64,000 nucleotides of DNA from Meridianimaribacter flavus (lineage in GTDB: Bacteria > Bacteroidota > Bacteroidia > Flavobacteriales > Flavobacteriaceae): the NCBI RefSeq assembly GCF_004366715.1, contig NZ_SOQZ01000008.1:1-64000 (forward strand), written 5' to 3'. The translations under genes and the position numbers were made by a program. Under the pieces are notes generated by a model that saw only the letters and a program-made list of their open reading frames with translations, was not told the origin of the DNA and did not search any database. Shown in pieces: positions 60,986 through 64,000 of this stretch (position 1 is its first letter; every line of letters starts with the position of its first letter).

Positions 60986-62116
60986 ATGATATTTGAATTA
61001 AAGGGAAAAGATAGTCAAAGTAAGGCTAGAGCAGGAAAAATTACTACAGATCATGGTGTTATTGAAACACCTATTTTTATGCCAATTGGTACTGTGGCTT
61101 CGGTAAAAGGAGTGCATCAACGAGAGCTTAAAAACGATATAAATCCTGATATTATATTAGGTAACACCTATCATCTTTATTTAAGACCTCAAACTGATAT
61201 TTTAGAAAAGGCAGGCGGACTTCATAAGTTTATGAATTGGGATAGAAATATACTAACCGATTCTGGTGGTTACCAAGTGTACTCGCTTTCTGCAAATAGA
61301 AAAATTAAGGAAGAAGGTGTTAAGTTTAAATCACATATTGATGGTAGCTACCATACATTTACGCCTGAAAATGTTATGGAAATTCAGCGTAGTATTGGTG
61401 CTGATATTATAATGGCTTTTGATGAGTGTACACCTTATCCTTGCGATTATAATTACGCAAAACGCTCTATGCACATGACGCATCGTTGGTTAGACAGATG
61501 TATTGCGCATTTAGAAAAAACACCATTTAAATATGGGTACTCACAAACGTTTTTTCCAATTGTTCAAGGAAGTACATACAAAGATTTACGTATGCAGTCT
61601 GCTGAATATATTGCTAACTCTGGAGCTTTAGGAAACGCTATTGGTGGACTTTCGGTAGGAGAACCTGCCGAAGAAATGTATGCTATGACTGATGTTGTAT
61701 GCGGAATTTTGCCTGAAGACAAACCTCGTTACTTAATGGGAGTTGGTACACCAATCAATATTTTAGAAAATATAGCGTTAGGTGTAGATATGTTTGACTG
61801 TGTAATGCCAACAAGAAATGCTAGAAATGGAATGTTATTTACAGCTCATGGCACAATAAACATCAAAAATAAAAAATGGGAAGACGATTTTTCTCCAATT
61901 GATGAAATGGGAATAACCTTTGTAGATACTGAATATAGTAAAGCCTATTTGCGTCATTTATTTACTGTAAATGAATTACTTGGTAAGCAAATAGCAACGA
62001 TACATAATCTTGGTTTTTATTTATGGTTGGTTAGAGAAGCTAGAAAACATATATTAGCAGGAGATTTTAGAAGCTGGAAAGATAAAATGGTAAAACAAAT
62101 GGATAAACGATTGTAA
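60986..62116 (+). CDS. tgt: tRNA-guanine transglycosylase Tgt, zinc site absent
   Basis: 376 residues. The active-site segments DSGGYQVYSLS, MAFDECTPYP and VMPTRNARNG are conserved. Where the Zn ligands CxCxxC normally precede YSRAYLRHL, this protein has GITFVD (309-314) before TEYSKAYLRHLF. The fold may be stabilised without zinc, as appears common in Bacteroidota. It inserts a 7-deazaguanine base at position 34 of GUN-anticodon tRNAs, including tRNA-His found at 6726. Stop and the next ATG overlap in TAATG. Confidence 0.95.
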   Translation: MIFELKGKDSQSKARAGKITTDHGVIETPIFMPIGTVASVKGVHQRELKNDINPDIILGNTYHLYLRPQTDILEKAGGLHKFMNWDRNILTDSGGYQVYSLSANRKIKEEGVKFKSHIDGSYHTFTPENVMEIQRSIGADIIMAFDECTPYPCDYNYAKRSMHMTHRWLDRCIAHLEKTPFKYGYSQTFFPIVQGSTYKDLRMQSAEYIANSGALGNAIGGLSVGEPAEEMYAMTDVVCGILPEDKPRYLMGVGTPINILENIALGVDMFDCVMPTRNARNGMLFTAHGTINIKNKKWEDDFSPIDEMGITFVDTEYSKAYLRHLFTVNELLGKQIATIHNLGFYLWLVREARKHILAGDFRSWKDKMVKQMDKRL

Positions 62117-63195
62117 TGTTAAAGATATTAGATTGGTACATACTAAAACGTTACCTGTTTACATTTTTAATGATGTTGCTGTTGTTTATTCCTATTGGGA
62201 TAACTGTAAATCTTGCTGAAAAAATTGGTAAAATTCTTGAAAAAGAAGTGCCTTTTCCTGCTGTAGCGAAGTACTACCTAGATTTTACAATCTATTTTGC
62301 TAACTTGTTATTTCCTTTGTTTTTATTCTTGTCAGTAATTTGGTTTACCTCAAAATTAGCCAACAATACTGAGATTACTGCCATATTAAGTTCTGGAGTT
62401 TCTTTTTCAAGATTTTTAAAGCCTTATATGATAGGGTCTACAATAGTAGCTGGTTTTGCATTATTACTTGGTTTGTATTTAGCACCTATGGCAAGTAAAG
62501 GTTTTAATCAGTTTAAGTATCAATATTTAAAAGGAAATAGAAAAGCGTTTGAAACTCAAGATATTTATAGGCAGATAAACGATAACGACTTTATTTACGT
62601 AAGCCGATTTGACCCTAATGCAAAAAGAGGATTTAAATTTACTTTAGAGCATTTTGATGGTAATAAGTTGGAGTACAAAATTTCTGCCGATAATATTACT
62701 TATATTGATAGAGATACTACATATCGATTAATTAACTACACAAAGCGAATTTTCAACGAAAACTCTGAGATTATCGAAACTACAAGACGTTTTGATACGC
62801 TCTTTACATTTGATCTCGAAGACCTTACACCTGTTGAGTATATTGCAGAAACTTTTCAATATGGAGAGCTTAACCGTTTCATTGAAAAAGAAAAAAAGAG
62901 AGGCTCATCAAACATTGGGAGATATGAAGTAGTAAAATATAAAAAATGGAGTTTACCAGTTTCGGTATATATACTTACTATTATTGCTGTTGCTGTATCT
63001 TCAATTAAACGAAGAGGAGGTATGGGAGTTAATCTTGCTTTTGGTATTACTATTGCAATGGTTTATGTGTTTTTCGATAAAGTGTTTGGTGTAATGGCAG
63101 AGCAATCAGATTTTCCTCCCTTGGTTGCAGTTTGGTTTCCAAATGTTATCTTTGGTATAATAGCTATATACCTTCTATATAATGCCAAACGTTAA
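62116..63195 (+). CDS. LptF/LptG (YjgP/YjgQ) family permease
   Basis: 359 residues, the normal family length. MLKILDWYILKRYLFTF, hydrophobic segments around residues 14-110, a periplasmic domain, and a final cluster of helices after ~285. Likely the heterodimer partner of the long permease at 21824 in the LPS exporter. Starts on the last base of tgt. Confidence 0.92.
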   Translation: MLKILDWYILKRYLFTFLMMLLLFIPIGITVNLAEKIGKILEKEVPFPAVAKYYLDFTIYFANLLFPLFLFLSVIWFTSKLANNTEITAILSSGVSFSRFLKPYMIGSTIVAGFALLLGLYLAPMASKGFNQFKYQYLKGNRKAFETQDIYRQINDNDFIYVSRFDPNAKRGFKFTLEHFDGNKLEYKISADNITYIDRDTTYRLINYTKRIFNENSEIIETTRRFDTLFTFDLEDLTPVEYIAETFQYGELNRFIEKEKKRGSSNIGRYEVVKYKKWSLPVSVYILTIIAVAVSSIKRRGGMGVNLAFGITIAMVYVFFDKVFGVMAEQSDFPPLVAVWFPNVIFGIIAIYLLYNAKR

Positions 63196-64000
63196 GCTTA
63201 AAAATTATTTACACTTACATTTTTTAGTTTTCATTGCTGGATTTACTGCTATTTTAGGAGAGTTAATAACCATCGGCTCAACTGAACTTGTATGGTACAG
63301 AATGGTAATTGCAGCAGTATTAATGTATGCTTACATAAAGCTAGCAAGAATTCCTTTAAACCTTCCAGCAAAAACGATACTTGGTTTTTTTGGCGCAGGT
63401 ATTATCATCGCTTTACATTGGATTACTTTTTTTGAATCCATTAATCAAGCTAATGTATCAATAGCACTCGCTATGTTTTCTACAGGTGCTTTTTTTGCTT
63501 CTTTTATAGAACCTTTAATTTATAGACGTAAAATAATTGGTTATGAAATATTCTTCGGAATCGTTGTTGTAGTTGGTGTATTTTTAATAACCCAGAGTGA
63601 AATTCAATACCTTAACGGAATAATTCTAGGCGTACTTTCAGCGCTTTTTTCTACAACATTTGCGGTAATTAATGGCAAGTTTATTGAAAAGCACAATGCT
63701 TCGGTAATTTCATTTTATGAATTTATAAGCGGTATTGTTTTACTGTCGCTATTTATTATACGTTCTGATAATGCGTTTAACACACAGTTTTTCACGCTAT
63801 CCAATTCTGATTGGATATACCTTATAATTTTAGGATCAGTTTGTACAGCCTATGCATTTATTGGCTCAGTAGAAGTAATGAAACATATAAGTCCTTATAC
63901 AGTAATACTTTCGTACAATTTAGAGCCAATTTATGGTATTACACTAGCAATCATTTTGTTTCCTGAAACCGAGATTATGAGCCAACAATTCTATTATGGT
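63182..64000 (+). CDS. EamA/DMT-family transporter (3' end outside window)
   Basis: 273 codons visible from ATG 63182, which overlaps the Lpt gene's end by 14 bases. About eight hydrophobic helices are seen, with the EamA repeat pattern (LVWYRMVIAAVLMYAYIKLA; IALHWITFFESINQANVS; YTVILSYNLEPIYGI). Drug/metabolite exporters of this type move amino acids or small metabolites; substrate unknown. Third gene of the tgt operon. Confidence 0.88.
   Translation, partial: MPNVKLKNYLHLHFLVFIAGFTAILGELITIGSTELVWYRMVIAAVLMYAYIKLARIPLNLPAKTILGFFGAGIIIALHWITFFESINQANVSIALAMFSTGAFFASFIEPLIYRRKIIGYEIFFGIVVVVGVFLITQSEIQYLNGIILGVLSALFSTTFAVINGKFIEKHNASVISFYEFISGIVLLSLFIIRSDNAFNTQFFTLSNSDWIYLIILGSVCTAYAFIGSVEVMKHISPYTVILSYNLEPIYGITLAIILFPETEIMSQQFYYG

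Noticed and set aside
63182-64000. EamA transporter as a truncated gene
   Set aside because: The frame remains open at the window edge; the apparent truncation is the end of the sequence.

Overview
The window is a gene-dense, AT-rich stretch of a Bacteroidota chromosome, most likely a (marine) member of the Flavobacteriaceae. The evidence is type IX secretion C-terminal sorting domains, many lipoproteins with short lipoboxes, secreted signal peptides ending in Gln, BshB1 (bacillithiol), split transketolase, zinc-less Tgt, and recurrent promoters of the Bacteroidota form TTTG-N19/20-TAnnTTTG. No integrase, transposase, phage gene or CRISPR array is visible. The genus assignment is not attempted.

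Layout. 1-6.7 kb: the 3' part of a giant HYR/LamG T9SS-secreted protein, a Cys/Met-metabolism PLP enzyme and bshB1, then tRNA-His. 6.8-11 kb (minus): two tandem M28 peptidase lipoproteins, a DUF3108 protein with a small membrane protein, and tRNA-Ser. 11-13.5 kb (plus): nitroreductase, a thioredoxin-like protein without CXXC, and a DegT-family aminotransferase. 13.5-20.6 kb: a 450-bp gap with an orphan signal-peptide ORF, then three closely spaced envelope genes: a Tat-type VWA/transglutaminase-like lipoprotein, a 14-repeat GloVer propeller with a T9SS tail, and a double cupredoxin-like lipoprotein. I consider this the least understood unit in the window.

20.6-31.2 kb (minus) holds housekeeping and envelope genes: ftsK-lolA-lptF/G-ribBA, tpx-dgkA, and pheT-PAP2. 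31.4-36.5 kb: a TlpA-like lipoprotein (plus) facing a five-gene minus operon with an M1 aminopeptidase. 36.6-43 kb (plus): a periplasmic chaperone operon (PpiC, a degenerate PPIase lipoprotein, SurA), MoxR, and an acyltransferase. 43.2-48.6 kb: two different aconitases in tandem, each preceded by a hairpin plus T-run in its leader. 48.7-50.3 kb: a Crp/Fnr regulator followed by a 20-bp palindrome and an RskA-like repeat lipoprotein.

50.4-55.7 kb: a carotenoid operon, crtI-crtB-crtZ-crtYcd (expected zeaxanthin branch), headed by a MerR regulator that keeps the full CarH-type adenosylcobalamin photoreceptor signature. It is followed by tRNA-Leu and tRNA-Lys. 55.8-64 kb: aroK, a phosphoribosyltransferase, hslR, an FKBP lipoprotein with an Asp-rich calcium-type tail, an outer-membrane barrel, split transketolase, then tgt, a second LptF/G permease and the start of an EamA transporter, each overlapping the next.

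Several predicted starts were moved inward because the upstream start codon falls inside a promoter element (ribBA, pheT, the 11.9-kb gene, transketolase N) or because a clean signal peptide begins at an internal ATG.
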